A DNA stretch of 64,000 nt. It comes from Basidiobolus meristosporus CBS 931.73. Its lineage: Eukaryota > Basidiobolomycota > Basidiobolomycetes > Basidiobolales > Basidiobolaceae. The translations under genes were made by a program, and so were the position numbers. This document shows positions 36,713-48,448 of the stretch, one piece after another (the stretch's first letter is position 1; every line of letters begins with the position of its first letter). The DNA lies in the NCBI GenBank assembly GCA_002104905.1, contig MCFE01000098.1, positions 1-64,000 of the forward strand. Reading direction: 5' to 3'. Under the pieces are notes generated by a model that ran no database searches, had not been told where the DNA came from, and worked only from the letters and a program-made list of their open reading frames with translations.

Positions 36713-37185
36713 TTCCGTTTGGCTTCGTGTACAAACAAACCCGACAGTGCTGGGTGGTATAGTCAACTATGCAATAATCAGACGTATTTTATAGAATCCA
36801 ATGTATATTATCGTGTGCGTTCATCGTAATACTCATTTCGGAATAGAATATGAGCATTCATCGTAATGCTCACTTCGGAATAGAGTATGAGCATTTGATC
36901 AACGCCCTCGGGATGATAAGCAAGATTCATAGGAATTCGTCTAACTTGGTTCGGGCTGAGCAATCTGATTTAATGCTAGGCTTCAGTAGTTTGCGCTCGC
37001 TGGTCTGCAAGATGGGAATTTTTTTTTATTCTTTTTTTTCCGTGTGCAATGGCTTTTTCTTCCTGGGGATTGGCCTATGGCTGGAATGGCCAAAGTAAAT
37101 AGTAGATTTCCTCTTTGCATATCTCTTGAGTGGACTTCCCGAAAAATTCTCGACGAAAGTAAGCACCTTGCTAGATAAACTCCTA
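36713..37185. promoter_or_regulatory. Shared divergent promoter region (COG6 / Utp12 protein)
   Basis: The 473 bp between two head-to-head coding starts. It holds a short duplicated motif (GAGCATT...CGTAATGCTCA...TTCGGAATAGA..ATGAGCATT, about 36,830-36,897) and T-runs at about 37,020-37,040. Both genes serve basic cell functions, so a bidirectional promoter is plausible; this is inferred from layout only. Confidence 0.4.
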
Positions 37186-37961
37186 ATGGTCTCCACTACA
37201 CAGACGAAATTTGATATGAAGAGTAGCAGCTCGATAGTGTCTAGTTTAGTAAAAGCGCTCCACAGCAACAACATCGAGCTTCTGGAAAGCAATTTGGCCG
37301 AAGCTAGCCCCGAGGTAGTCCTGACTTCGGTTCAGCGTCTCCCACCTACCTATGTGGTGCCCTTTTTGAACACCTTGGTCTCGCGTTTCCAGTCGGCCCC
37401 TAACCGCAGTAGACACAACCTTAAATGGATTAAAACCATCCTACTTGTTCACAATAACTATTTAATGACCGTACGTATGAGTGCTGATGCCCTCCATCCT
37501 GTGCGCCACGTGTTAACCATTTCTCGCTACTCTTAGATCCCCGACGTGGTGAAAAAGATGAGTAATTTGTACAAAAGCGTGGACCAGCACTCGACAAGCT
37601 ACAAGCGTCTTCTGAACCTTTCCGGTCGGTTAGACCTGGTCAACTCCCAAATAGAAGTCAGAAATGGCGATTCAAGCGATTCCGAAGATGAGGATTCCGT
37701 CCCCGTGTTTCCCGAGAGGGCTGATTCAGAGGACAACATCTCTGACGAGGATATGGTGGATCTGGTTGGCGATGCGGACGAGCTTCAGGCAGACGATTTG
37801 GAGGTAATTTGATGGCCCTTTGAGGCGTGTACGTGTCGTGCGATACTGACCCGTTTTCTTAGAGCGAAGATGACATCGACGAGGATGATGAAGAGTCGGA
37901 GTTGAGCGGTGACGAGCCACTCTCCTCAGATGACAGCGATCACTCTGAAGATAGCGATTAA
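37186..37961 (+). CDS. Stand-alone Utp12-domain protein (WDR43/Utp5 C-terminal type)
   Basis: Exons 37,186-37,470, 37,537-37,803 and 37,863-37,961 give 216 residues. The first about 130 residues are a Utp12/Dip2 C-terminal domain: SLVKALHSNNIELLESNL, VQRLPPTYVVPFLNTLV, WIKTILLVHNNYLMT, IPDVVKKMSNLYKSVDQHS and LLNLSGRLDLVNSQIEV. These align motif by motif with the end of WDR43/Utp5. Utp5 acts in the t-UTP part of the small-subunit processome, in early pre-18S rRNA processing. The last 80 residues are a Ser/Asp/Glu-rich acidic tail. Full-length Utp5/WDR43 has N-terminal WD40 repeats; none are encoded upstream, where COG6 begins on the other strand. The start codon is the first ATG of the open frame; an upstream exon cannot be excluded. 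An AATAAA lies at 38,039-38,044. Confidence 0.82.
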
Positions 37962-38388
37962 TGTGAATAATCTGTTCTCTGTATCAACCGGCCCTCCCAT
38001 GTCACATGTATTTTAAGTGTCGATTGGAAACATAAAGTAATAAACCCACTCAGTATTATAGATGTCCACGAACGGGCCCTTTCGTCATTGCGTTGGATTA
38101 AACGGCCTATAGGTCCGGTCTTTTTATCATAAAATACACTTGGGGGAGGCAGGAAGGAGTGGTGGGTGGCAGGATGCGTTCGAGTGTGAGGAGTGGCGGG
38201 ATGAGGAAGCAAGTGGTAAAAATATGGAGAAGATGGTTGTCAACCAAAAAGATAACAGAGTACAGGACAACGGGGAATAGAAGGTGACAAAATAAATAGA
38301 AAATACGCGCTAGTTGAGAGCATACTGAAGCAAATATGTATTTGGATGTGTATTTTTGGGAGTGTTTTGTGGTGTTTTTGGGCTGGAA

Positions 38389-41096
38389 TCAAGGATGCTC
38401 CGTTTCGGGTGGCTGAGTGGTTGGTGGGCTAGGCTCCGCATCGGGTGGTGGAGGCGGGAGGTAGAACCCGGCAGTTGGCGGTGGCATGGTATACGACTGA
38501 CTAGGCAGTTGGGGTGCTGTGACTATGCATGCTGGAGTGTTAGTGGGACGGCCAGGTGACGTGCGGTGGCTTCTCTTACCAGGGTAGTAGTATGTGGTCA
38601 CTCCTCCTGAGGATGTTTGTGGAGGGGGGACAGCAACAGGGATGTAGGATGGTGGCGGATAGTATCTAAGGAGGCTGGGTTACTGGCTTGCGCGTACGGA
38701 CTCGCACTAATCGTGGCTTACCCATATGGTGCATACTCGGGTTGCATAGGAACCGGATAGGGGTACATCATCTCGGAGTTCATCATCTGCTGCCGAAGGT
38801 CGTATTGGTAATCAGCAGCTGTGTACAAACCATTGGGTCCACGGTTGTGTCGAGGCTTGCTGCCTTTGGCTGAGAAGATTCGCGTCAGTCTGGTGTTAGT
38901 GGGGCTGGATTGAGGCTCAGGAATTACCTGAGAATCGCGGCCCATGGCTTTCTGAGGGCGCGTTGATGGCGGTGGGAATAAAGGGGCTGGGCTGTTGGTA
39001 GTAGATAACATACGGGGCCGGTGCAACAAACGGTGCACTAGTGGCACCTGCTCCAGGGAACGGAGGCACGTTTGGGGAGTAAGGCTGGGAAACTGGGGCA
39101 CCGTTGGGTGGAGGGTGAGGCTGATTGCTGAAGGGACTGGAGCCGTTGGGTGTTTCTGTTGTTTGGAAAGCATAGGTTAGAATGTATCAAGACTGGCATG
39201 CCGTTTGGGCCCATACCATCGTTGGTCGCGGTCTCCGAGTTGGTCGTGGCGCTGGAAAGTCGGCGCTCTGAGAAGGGGGTTAGGACTATGCTCAGTGCTA
39301 GGCATGCTTATGTATGGATCGTTTACCTGTCGGGCCTCCACGGCCAGCTTGACTGTATCCGCCACGAGCAAATCCCCGATTAAAACCGTCTCTTCCCCGG
39401 CGAGGGTACCGGCCTCTTCCGTTGCCGCGGTAGTGCTCATTTCTGTATTGGTTAGGGAAGCCGTCATAAGGAAAAGGTGGATTGGAGGGTCCGGTCATAG
39501 AGCCCGCACGGCGAGAGTGGCGCTGTGGTGCTAAATCTTGCGCCCAGTCGAAGTTTTTCGGCTTGTATCCGTAGCTGGGATCCAGGCTAGGCTCAGCTTT
39601 GTCGGTAGAGTTCGTCTCTGAGACCGTATCAGACTTCACTGTCTGTGGGTTGGGCTCCATCTTGCTGTTCACCATATCGAGCTTTGACTGAGGTTCGGCC
39701 TCTGCCTTTACTGCTTGGTGGCGGGTCTCCTTGACTTTGCTCCTGGTCTCTGATTCCAATTGGGATTTCGAACTATTCTTGGATGCCAAGTGCCCGTTGC
39801 TAGAATCGTGATCCAGGGTTGGCTCCTGGGTGTTCGCCTCCAACGTCGGTTCTGGGTTCTCTCTAACCTTGGATGATGAGAAGGAGCCTGGTGGTTTTGG
39901 GCCTCTTGGTTTGCGCTTGTTTGCCTTGAAGGGCTTGCTACCACTCGCGTCAGACTTTTTCTCATCAAAGAAGTTCGGCTCACGGCTAGAACTCTCCCGT
40001 GTGTTGTGGTAGGATGGGTACGTAGACTTGAAATCATTGCCCTAAGTCAACGTTGGCATATGAGTGAGGTTGCTAAACACCTTGCGACATTCTTCAACTT
40101 ACCCTGGGGTGGCGGGCAAATCTTTCTTTCGAAAAGTCGGAATTTTGCTGAGAGTCTATGGACTTCTTTTCTGTGGCTGCAGCGTTTTCCGGAACTTCAG
40201 TGGCTGCTTCAGGCTTAGGTGGCTTACCGGCGGACGTTTCCGCAGGATCCTCAGGCTTCCATCTTTCTTGATTCCGAAGAGGCTTCGGCTCCCAATTTGT
40301 CCTGGAGTGGGCCAGTGTTAAATAATGCAACAGAAACGCATAGAGATATGGCCATTCATGGCTCGTGGATAAACACGTACTTTCTTGGAACGGAGGGCTG
40401 GAATCTTGAGTTGTCTTCCACTCGACCTCTACCTCTACCTCTTCCACGACCTCTTCCCCTGCCCCTCCCACGCTCTACGTTCCTTGAATCAAAGCGAGCA
40501 TCCCCATTCGACACAATGTTTGAAGCACTGGCTGAAGTAGGCTCTTTGAACCTCTTTGAGGGCTCTTCATTTGAGTAAGGGGGTTGTTCCTTGGACTGGA
40601 AAGGCTTCTTGGGTATAGAATTAAGTGGATTGGACTTTGCTTTATCTGAAGAAGGTAGGACTTGTTTCTCCGCTTCGTCCTCTTCTTTTTTACTTACTTG
40701 AGCATTTGCAGTAAGAGCTTGGTCTTCCGTAATTGGAATTGGTGATTGGGTATTAGAGCGTGGGAAAGGGAATTTACCTCCCCTCTTCCCTCTACCTCTT
40801 CCTCTAAACCCTCCTCTTTTCGGTCCTCTACCTCTATAACCATATTCTTTATCACTCTTATCCAGTTTGAGATCGCTGAGAGCATTTGGTAGCGATTCTT
40901 CCCCGTTCCTCTTCTTATTTTTACTTGATTTCACAGGACGGCTAGGAGGGACAGCCTCTGAAGAAGGATTGGTGTGTTCTGAGCCATCGCTTAAATCTTC
41001 CTCGGAAGATAGAGCGGATATAACATCTGATTCTGAGTCTTCCGAATCTTCCTCACGGTGTCGATGACGTCTAGAATATCTGGTCAAACTTCTCAT
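38389..41096 (-). CDS. RGG/Pro-rich low-complexity protein, possible RNA-binding factor
   Basis: Eight exons (41,096-40,381, 40,301-40,103, 40,041-39,327, 39,267-39,217, 39,155-38,928, 38,869-38,722, 38,665-38,580, 38,522-38,389) join in frame to 758 residues. The N-terminus is Ser/Glu/Asp-rich after a basic start. Two Arg-Gly blocks follow: YRGRGPKRGGFRGRGRGKRG, then an alternating RG run near residues 215-230. A third, looser RGG block lies near residues 510-540 (GNGRGRYPRRGRDGFNRG). The C-terminal third is rich in Pro, Tyr, Met and Gln (PYPVPMQPEYAPYG, YYPPPSYIPVAVPPP). It resembles mRNP scaffold proteins; a distant match to Barentsz/CASC3 around VPRK...NQERW is possible but weak. I do not assign a function beyond likely RNA or mRNP binding. 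Confidence 0.75.
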
Positions 41097-41954
41097 TTAA
41101 CGAAGGGGCAAGTCTATGGGCAAGAAATATGAGGAAGTGTCGTTTTAGTGATTTTCCTTGACTAGAGTCAAGTACAAATTACCGTATAGGGACGGTAAAA
41201 CAAAAAAAAATAACCAGATTAACTGAGGGATACCAGAGTTGAATCCACCCGGAGTAGTGGAAAATTATCGACATTCTGAGGGGGCCGACGAATGAATCCC
41301 CTGGATGGGCTAGTACGCATTTTTTTTACAACCATCTGGGCGAAAATTTCCACCAATTTCATGAATCATTGCCAACTGGAAGATCGACGTGCGGATAAGG
41401 GGAGTAGATACCACAGAGCTCTTGATTTGACAGCTTGATGCATAAATTCTCCGCAGCTATGGCCCAGCAATAGTATTGCATTATGAACAATCAGCAATGG
41501 CCACAATGAACCGCATACATCCTTACAACCCTATTCTCATCCAAGCCCCTGAAATCCCCAAATGCCTACAACTACCACAATATTACTTGGGCTTCTTCGT
41601 CCTTTGCCTTGTATTGTACAAAATCCCTGGTTGACATCGTGATAAATATTCCCCATGATTATCCAGTGTTGTATCATGGCTACTGCTGACAATGTCCCTG
41701 TTGATTGTAACCTCAGTTTCCTCGCGGAACAAAGGTGAGTCAGCAATAACTGTGACTGTAGGGTGCATTATCTAGACTGCGTGCTTAACTGAGCCATATA
41801 CTTGGCTTTGTTGATATGATTGATTAATTGCCCAAGTATCTCTTGATTATCACCTTTGCCAATGCCATGCTATAGGCTGAGTAATTGGCTGAGTTAATGG
41901 GGTCCTGGGTGCTTTTGAATACCTATCGCTAATATAATCTTTGAGTAACAACAT
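41097..41954. other. Upstream flank of the RGG gene, border to transposon block
   Basis: This contains poly-A/T runs near 41,203-41,212 and 41,320-41,328 and no supported gene. Two overlapping 60-70-codon minus frames near 41,540-41,770 show no family motif. Base composition drops toward the AT-rich transposon block. Confidence 0.5.
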
Positions 41955-42239
41955 GTTGCCCAAATGAAAAATTGTTATTGATACTTTGACATGGTCTTGA
42001 CAAAAAGAATTCACATATGAAATATACTCAGAAAGGTTCCACATACATGTATGCCAAGTCTGGGGCTGCCTGGACAGCTTTGAGAAATCTCATGTTCTGA
42101 GTACCTGATATTTTGGTGAAAACATTCCAAGCAAATCCTAACAAGGAATTTGGTCAGAATTCTATCAGATTTGAAGGTAATGATCTAAGTGACCAAGTTA
42201 GGTGAATATTTAGGTGCATTAACTGACTTTTACAACACT

Positions 42240-45200
42240 CAACTAAATACTAATAGTAACTAGTCCTAATTGTGGTTCAAGATATGTAAATTTGCCTCTA
42301 GCAAATGGTTTGGTAAATAGGTCCGCAATCATTTTGTCTGTAGGACAGTAAGCTAAGCTAATTAAGTTATTCTCTATAGCTTTGCATATGAAATGATGTT
42401 TAATATCTATATGCTTAGTTTTAGCATGAAAAGTTGGATTTCTACCTAATTCTATACATCCTTGAATATCTTGAAATAGAGTAATAGGCGTTTTTTAACA
42501 TAGGCCTAAATCTGTAAAAAGCTTTCTTAACCACATTGCCTCTTTTGCAGCTTCACAGGCTGCTTTATACTCTGCCTCTGTGGTAGAAAGTGCTATGGTT
42601 GGTTGCTTTGCTGAATTCCATGAAATTGCTGCTTTACAGCAAAGAAAGGTTTATCCTGTGGTGGATCTTCTGTCTTCTAAGTTTTGTCCCCAATCTGCAT
42701 CAGAGTATCCCACAAGATCCTGTTCTGAATACTTATAAGTGTATCTTAAGCAGATATCAGCAGTTCCTTTCAGGTATCTAAAAGTCCACTTAACTGCTGC
42801 AATATGATCAGATCCATATTTCTGATTATGCTGGCTGACAACTCCCACTGAATATGAGATATCTGGACATGTTCCAAGCATGATATACATCATAATTCTG
42901 ATCATAGATTGATAAGGAATGTCAGGGCCTTCAGATGGAACCAAGCTCTCTTGATTTTCTTGAGTTTTGACCAAGTTAAGGCTTGTCTCCATTGGGGTAG
43001 CTGCTGGTTTACACTCTTCCATTTGGTGCTTCTTTAGTATATCTTGAATATACTTGGATTGACTTAGGGGGATAGTCTGGGTACTTCTGTTTATGGAGAA
43101 CCAAATCCCTAAGTAGTAACTGAGTTCTCTTAGATTGGACATCTTGAACTCCTTAAATAGGCTGGATTTAGTCTCTTCTAATGTTTATAGGTTATTGGTG
43201 GCTATAATAAGAACATCCACATATAGAGCTAATAGAGCTGGATTTGCTCTATCTGGCTTATAGTATGTACTATAGTAAGCATTACTCCTTCTGAAACTCA
43301 AAGATTCCAAATAAGAATCTATCTTGCAACTCCAGGCTCTTGGTGATTGTTTGAGACCCTATAGAGACTTTTTAAGCTTGCAGACCAAATGGGGGTTATC
43401 TTGGTCAATTAACCAATCAGGCTAGTCCATGTACACATCATCATCAAGTTCCCCATTCACAAAGGCAGTTTTTACATCCATTCAATGAATGAAAAACCTG
43501 TATTTGGTGCAATAGCAAATATCAATCTGATAGAATTAAACTTGGCTATCAGTGCAAAGGTCTCAATATAGTCAAGTCCTTATGTTTGAGAGTATCCTTT
43601 AGCCACAAGTCTTGCTTTGTATCTTTCAGTTGTACCATCAGCCTTGTATTTTGCCTTGAAGACCAATCTGTATCCAATTGATTTTTGGTTAATTGGTAAT
43701 TTGACTAAGTCCCAAGTTTGATTATCCATCAGGGCCTGACATTCCTCAGTCATTGCAGATCTCCAAAACTTTGTCTGAGGGCTATTTAGGGCCTCTTCTA
43801 CAGTCTGGGGTTCATCAACATGGACTGAATAGGCATAAGCTAAGTTTGTACCCTCATTGTTATAGCAATTTGGGCTATTTCTTGTCCAATTGGATCTCTG
43901 GGCATTTGATACTGGAATGATCACTTCTGGGATATTCCTGAGCACTGATTCTGGCTGAACCATGGTTATAGAGTCCTCTGGAGTGAAAAAACTTTCATTG
44001 TTTTACTCTGATTCAATTCTGACAATTGGTGAACTTGAGATAATATTTTTGTCATCATCTGATGTCATTTTTTGTGAAAATTTTGAATTTTGATCAAACA
44101 ACACATCCTTGGACTTGATTAGCTTCTCTGCTTTAATATTGTATAGTATGTATGCTTTACTTTCATTGCAGTAGCCCAAAAATATGCATTTTACACTTTT
44201 TGCCTCAGATTTTGGCTGATTTCCAGGCAGTCTCTTGGCATATGCTGTACACCCAAATATTCTTAGTTGTTCTGCAATTGGTCTGTATTGCCATCATGCC
44301 TCATATGGAGTAGAGTCACCAAGTATTCAGTTATAACTCCTATGTTTAAGGTATATGGCTGTGGCAACCGATTCCATCTAAAAATCATAGGATACTTTTT
44401 GATCATGGATGGTAGATCTTGCCATATGAATTATTGATCTGTTTGCATGGTCTGCTACTCCACTTTGCTGTAGGGAGTATGGTACAGTAGTTTCTTGCAT
44501 TATCCCATGAATTTTGCAAAAGTGGATGAAGAGTTTTGAGGTATGTTCTCCACCATTGTCAGAGCATATTTTCTTGATTTTTTCACCAGTTTCTGTCTCC
44601 ACCATGGCTTTAAGCTCCCTGTACTTAGACAGAGCTTCTTCACTTCTCTCCATTAAGTAGACTCATGTGAATCTTGTATAATCATCAATAAGAGTAATTT
44701 AATAATTCATCCCACCTAAGGATGAAATTTGTATAGGCCCACAGAGATCTGAGTGAATTAGATCTAGTTTTTTCTTAGTTTTGATATCCATACAGATCTG
44801 TGTGCATTAGATCTAATCTTTTCTTAGTTCAATTAACACAGAGCTCTTGAATAGTTGTCTGGCTTGTTTCCCATATATGCAGGCTTCACAGTACTGCAAA
44901 CTAGCTGGGGATCAATTTTCACCCTGGAAATTAGCTAATCTTTGATCATTTTGCGCAAATAATCAAAACTGATTTGCCCAAATCTCCTGTGCCAAAGCAC
45001 TGATGTTTCTTCTTTTAAGTTACTTATATTGGCTTCCGGATATGATGGAATATAAGTCAACTTGTATAGATTCTGATCTCTGATACCCAAAGCAATATGG
45101 GCACCATTTTGATCAGTAATCTTGTATCCAGAATTGTCAAAGCTGAAACTGAGTCCTTCTGCAGTGGCCATGCTTACAGATAGTAAGTTCTTGGCTATTT

Positions 45201-46240
45201 CTGGTACATAGAGTACTTCTTTGAAGGTCATTGTATGGCTTCCTTCACTGCTACTTAGGTTTACTTGGATAGTTCCTTCTCCCACTGCATCAAGTGTTCT
45301 ATTGTCACCCATGAAAACCTTCTTAATTGGAATTTCTTGATATTGGGTAAAAAGTTCTTTTTGGTGTGTAAAGTGTTGAGATGCTCCACAGTCAATATAC
45401 CATGTCTGAGAATCCTTGTTTGTGGTCATATTTAGTGCAGATATGAATAGTCTATCTTCAGTTGTTGCACCATTTCCATATTCAGGCTTCTTTTGCTGAT
45501 TATCTTTCTTTATGAGATACTGGTCTGATGTGTGTCCTTTCCTTTTGCAGTAGTCACAAAACAGGTTGCTGTGCCTTTATAGGGTTTTGGGTACCTCCTT
45601 TGTTGGTTATCATTGCATATTAAAGCATTTTCTTCTTCCTTCTTATTTGTGCTTGATTTTCTTAATTCTTCATCCAGGAGCCTTCAATATACATAATTTA
45701 AGGCCAAATCTTCAGTTCTGGACTCTGGGACTGATACAAGGCCTTGAAACTTATCTGTCAGGCTATTCAGGATGGTAACTATCACATCCTCATCAGTAGT
45801 TGGTATGCCCCCAGAGTCCGTCTCATCTGCCAGCAGGGTAATTCCGTGATTTAGATTTTTCATTTCTTCTCCTGGCAGCTTCTTTGTAGTAAAGAATTTT
45901 TGTCTCAGATACAATTTCTTAGCAGCTGAATATGACAGGCAGGTCTCTTCTAATGCCTTCCAGGCATTCTTTGCTGATTTTGCTCATGAGCTTTGAATTA
46001 GCAACTTGTCTTTAACGTTAAGGCAAATGCAGTTAAAGGCACTTTGCTCTTTCTTCTGGTACTTCAATGCTTCCTCTCCCATGTTTTTAGGAGGGCATTC
46101 TTCTCCCATGACAATATCCCAAAGCCCTTTTTCTTGTAGCAGCAGCTTCATCTTCACCTTCCTCACTTGGTAGTTATATCCATCCAACTTTTCAGCAGAG
46201 GGAAAGATTTTGGTAATAGCAGTAGTAGACATTGCAGAGA
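42240..46240 (-). pseudogene. Broken copia gag-pol of copy A
   Basis: Recognisable pieces on the minus strand: Gag start (46,255 down, MSPKLSLSAMSTTAITKIF) and Gag body (45,684-46,250), protease and Gag-pre-integrase (44,935-45,429, with IDCGASQHFTH where active copia proteases have DSGAS), integrase with IRSDNGGE-type region altered to CSDNGGEHTS (44,378-44,653), the link to RT (43,580-43,963) and RT/RNase H (42,651-43,142, with SDADWGQNLEDRRSTTG). The protease Ser-to-Cys change at the DSG motif and several stops show it is dead. Confidence 0.85.
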
Positions 46241-46263
46241 GTGACAGCTTAGGGCTCATAACC

Positions 46264-46611
46264 TGTTGTAAGAGTCTTGGAGATATTAGAAGTGATTGGG
46301 AGAACAAGTAGATTATGTGGTTTTTGCTTAATGATTTATTGAATGTAAAAGAAGTATTTATACTTTTACCTGGTCTTGCATTACAAACATGTAGAATACG
46401 TTATGGCAGGTCCCAAGAACATGTGTGCAAAGTTTGGGGCTGTTTGGACAACTTTGAGAATTTTCATGTTCTTGGTACCTGGTATTTTGGTGAAAATATT
46501 CTGAGTAAATCCCAACAAGGAATTTGGTCAGTATTCTCTAGGATTTGAAGGTAATGATCTAAGTGACTAAGTTATGTCAATATCTAGGTAGAAATACAAA
46601 TTTTTACAACA
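46264..46611 (-). repeat. LTR of copia copy A (5' LTR)
   Basis: 348 bp bounded by TGTTG and CAACA, equal in length to the LTRs of copies B and C. It contains a TTTATACTTTT TATA-like stretch. The minus-strand edge is followed directly by GGTTATGAGCCC, the primer-binding site. Confidence 0.9.
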
Positions 46612-46709
46612 TTTTTACATATGCACAAGTCTTAAAAAAGCTTTCTTCACCAAATTGATTCTTTTGTAGCTTCACTGGCTGCTAAATACCCTGCCACTGT
46701 GGTGGAAAG
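46612..46709 (-). pseudogene. 98-bp fragment of an older copia RNase H region
   Basis: The sequence matches the RNase H coding part of the other copies around AAAAGCTTTCTT, TTTGTAGCTTCACTGGCTGC and CTGCCACTGTGGTGGAAAG. It stops where the LTR of copy B begins (GAAAG|TGTTG) and starts where the LTR of copy A ends. It is therefore part of a still older copia element that received both insertions. Confidence 0.75.
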
Positions 46710-47057
46710 TGTTGTAAGAGTCTTGGAGACATTGGAAGTAATTTGGGAGGACAAGAAGAATATGTGTTTCTAACTTAATTATTTATTGAATGTAAAAGCA
46801 GTATTAATACTTTTACATGGTCTTGGCATAACAAGCATGTAGAATAGGTAACAGAATGTCCCAAAAATATGTGTGCTAAGTTTGGGGCTGTTTGGACAAC
46901 TTTGAAAATTTTCATGTTCTGGGTACCTGGTATTTTGGGAAATTATTCTAAGTAGATCCCAACAAGGAATTTGGCCAGTATTCTCTAGGATTTGAAGGTA
47001 ATGATCTAAGTGACTAAGTTAGGTGAATATTTAGGTGGAATTACAAATTCTTCAGCA
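46710..47057 (-). repeat. LTR of copia copy B (3' LTR)
   Basis: 348 bp starting TGTTGTAAGAGTC on the plus strand and ending TTCAGCA instead of the family end TACAACA. It is followed by the conserved CTCCCACTCAGC purine-tract complement. Confidence 0.88.
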
Positions 47058-48084
47058 CTCCCACTCAGCTAAATGTTCATACTGACTAGTCCTAATTTTG
47101 ACTTTAGATATTCAAACTTGTCTCTAGCTAATGGTTTGGTAAATATGTCTGCAATCATTTTATATGAAGGACAGTAAACTAAGCTAATTGAGTTATTCTC
47201 TATAGCTTGACATATGAAATGATGTCTAATATCTATGTGCTTAGCTTTAGCATGAAAAGTTGGATATCTACCTAATTCTATACATCCTTGATTATCTTAA
47301 AATAAAGTAATAGGCATTTTTTGACATAGGCCTAAATCGGTAAAAAGCTTTCTTAACCACATTGCTTCTTTTGTTGCCTCACAGGCTGCCATGCACTCTG
47401 CCTCTGTGGTAGAAAGTGCTCTGGTTGGTTGCGTTCTTGAATTCCATGAAATTGCCGCTTGACAGTGAAGTAAGATTTATCTTGTGGTGGATCTTCTGTC
47501 TTCCAAATTTCATCCCCAATCAGCATCAGAGTATACCAGATGATCCTGTTCTGAGTACTTATAAGTGTATATTAAGCAGATATCAGCAGTTCCTTTTGGA
47601 TATCTAAAAATCTGCTTAACTGCTGCAATATGATAAGTTCCATAGCGCTGATTATGTTGGCTGGCAACTCCCACTGAATATGAGATATCTGGACATGTTC
47701 CAAGCCTAATATACATCATACTGCTGACAATAAATTGATAAGTAAAGTCAGGGCTTTCAGATGGCACCAAGCGCTCTCGATTTGGTTGAGTTTAGACTAA
47801 GCTAAGGATTGTCTCCATTGGGGTTGCTGCTGGTTTACAGTCTTCCATTTGCTACTTCTTTAGTGCATCTTAAATATACTTGGATTGGCTTAGGGTGATA
47901 GTCTGGCTACTTCTGTCTATGGAGAACTTAATCCCTAAGTAGTAACTTAGTACTCCTAGATTGGACACCTTGAACTCCTTAGATAGGCTGGATTTAGTCT
48001 GTTACAATATGCTAGAATATTGGTGGCTATAATAAGATCATCCACATATAGAGCTCATAGAGCTGAGCTTGCTCTATCTGGCTT

Positions 48085-48089
48085 ATAGT
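48085..48089. repeat. Target-site duplication of copy C, left
   Basis: ATAGT here pairs with ATAAT at 52,770-52,774 (one mismatch). Removing copy C and one repeat restores the RT sequence of copy B (CTTATAGTATATACTATAG), as in intact copies. Confidence 0.85.
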
Positions 48090-48437
48090 TGTTGTAGGAG
48101 TCTTGGATATATTGGAAGTGATTGGGAGAACAAGTAGATTATGTGGTTTCACTTAATGATTTATTGAATGTAAAAGTAGTATTTATACTTTTACCTGGTC
48201 TTGCATTACAAACACATAGAATAGGTTAAGGAAGGTCCCAAGAGCATGTGTGCAAAGTTTGGGGCTGTTAGGACAACTTTGAGAATTTTCATGTTCTGGG
48301 TACCTGGTATTTTGGTGAAAATATTATAAGTAAATCCCAACAAGGAATTTGGTCAGTATTATCTAGGATTTGAAGGTAATGATCTAAGTGACTAAGTTAG
48401 GTGAATATTTAGGTGGAATTATGAATTTTTTACAACA
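48090..48437 (-). repeat. 3' LTR of copia copy C
   Basis: 348 bp. It differs from the 5' LTR at four sites: GGATATAT/GGAGATAT, CACATAG/CACGTAG, GTTAGG/GTTTGG and TATTATC/TATTCTC. LTRs are identical at insertion, so the low divergence marks a recent event. Confidence 0.95.
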
Positions 48438-48448
48438 CTCCCACTCAG

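Larger units (their letters stand above)
41955..46611 (-). mobile_element. Degenerate Ty1/copia retrotransposon, copy A
   Basis: Reading right to left: 5' LTR (46,264-46,611, 348 bp), half-tRNA-type primer site, Gag, Gag-pre-integrase/integrase, RT and RNase H, then a badly diverged 3' LTR of which about 41,955-42,237 is recognisable. The copy shares a roughly 45-bp duplicated segment (ATCCATACAGATCTGT..., near 44,785-44,830) with copy B that copy C lacks, so A and B form one subfamily. Multiple stops and frameshifts make it inactive. Its right end abuts a fragment of yet another copia copy. No target duplication could be confirmed. Confidence 0.85.
46710..48089 (-). mobile_element. Copia copy B, 3' part (interrupted)
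   Basis: The 3' LTR (46,710-47,057) and the RNase H/RT end of an older copia copy. It stops inside the RT gene at CTTATAGT, exactly where copy C is inserted; the matching remainder resumes at 52,775. Stops and substitutions are frequent. The recognisable protein piece at 47,510-47,770 carries ISYSVGVASQHNQRYG and AVKQIFRYPKGTADICL. Confidence 0.88.

Noticed and set aside
40340-40400. Unspliced reading VPRKYVFIHEP as a Barentsz core motif
   Set aside because: It ends at a stop and lies across a good GTACGT donor; the spliced frame continues for hundreds of codons, so the resemblance is probably chance.
46612-46709. Target-site duplication for copia copy A
   Set aside because: The right flank starts TTTTT, but the left end of copy A is too decayed to identify its partner.
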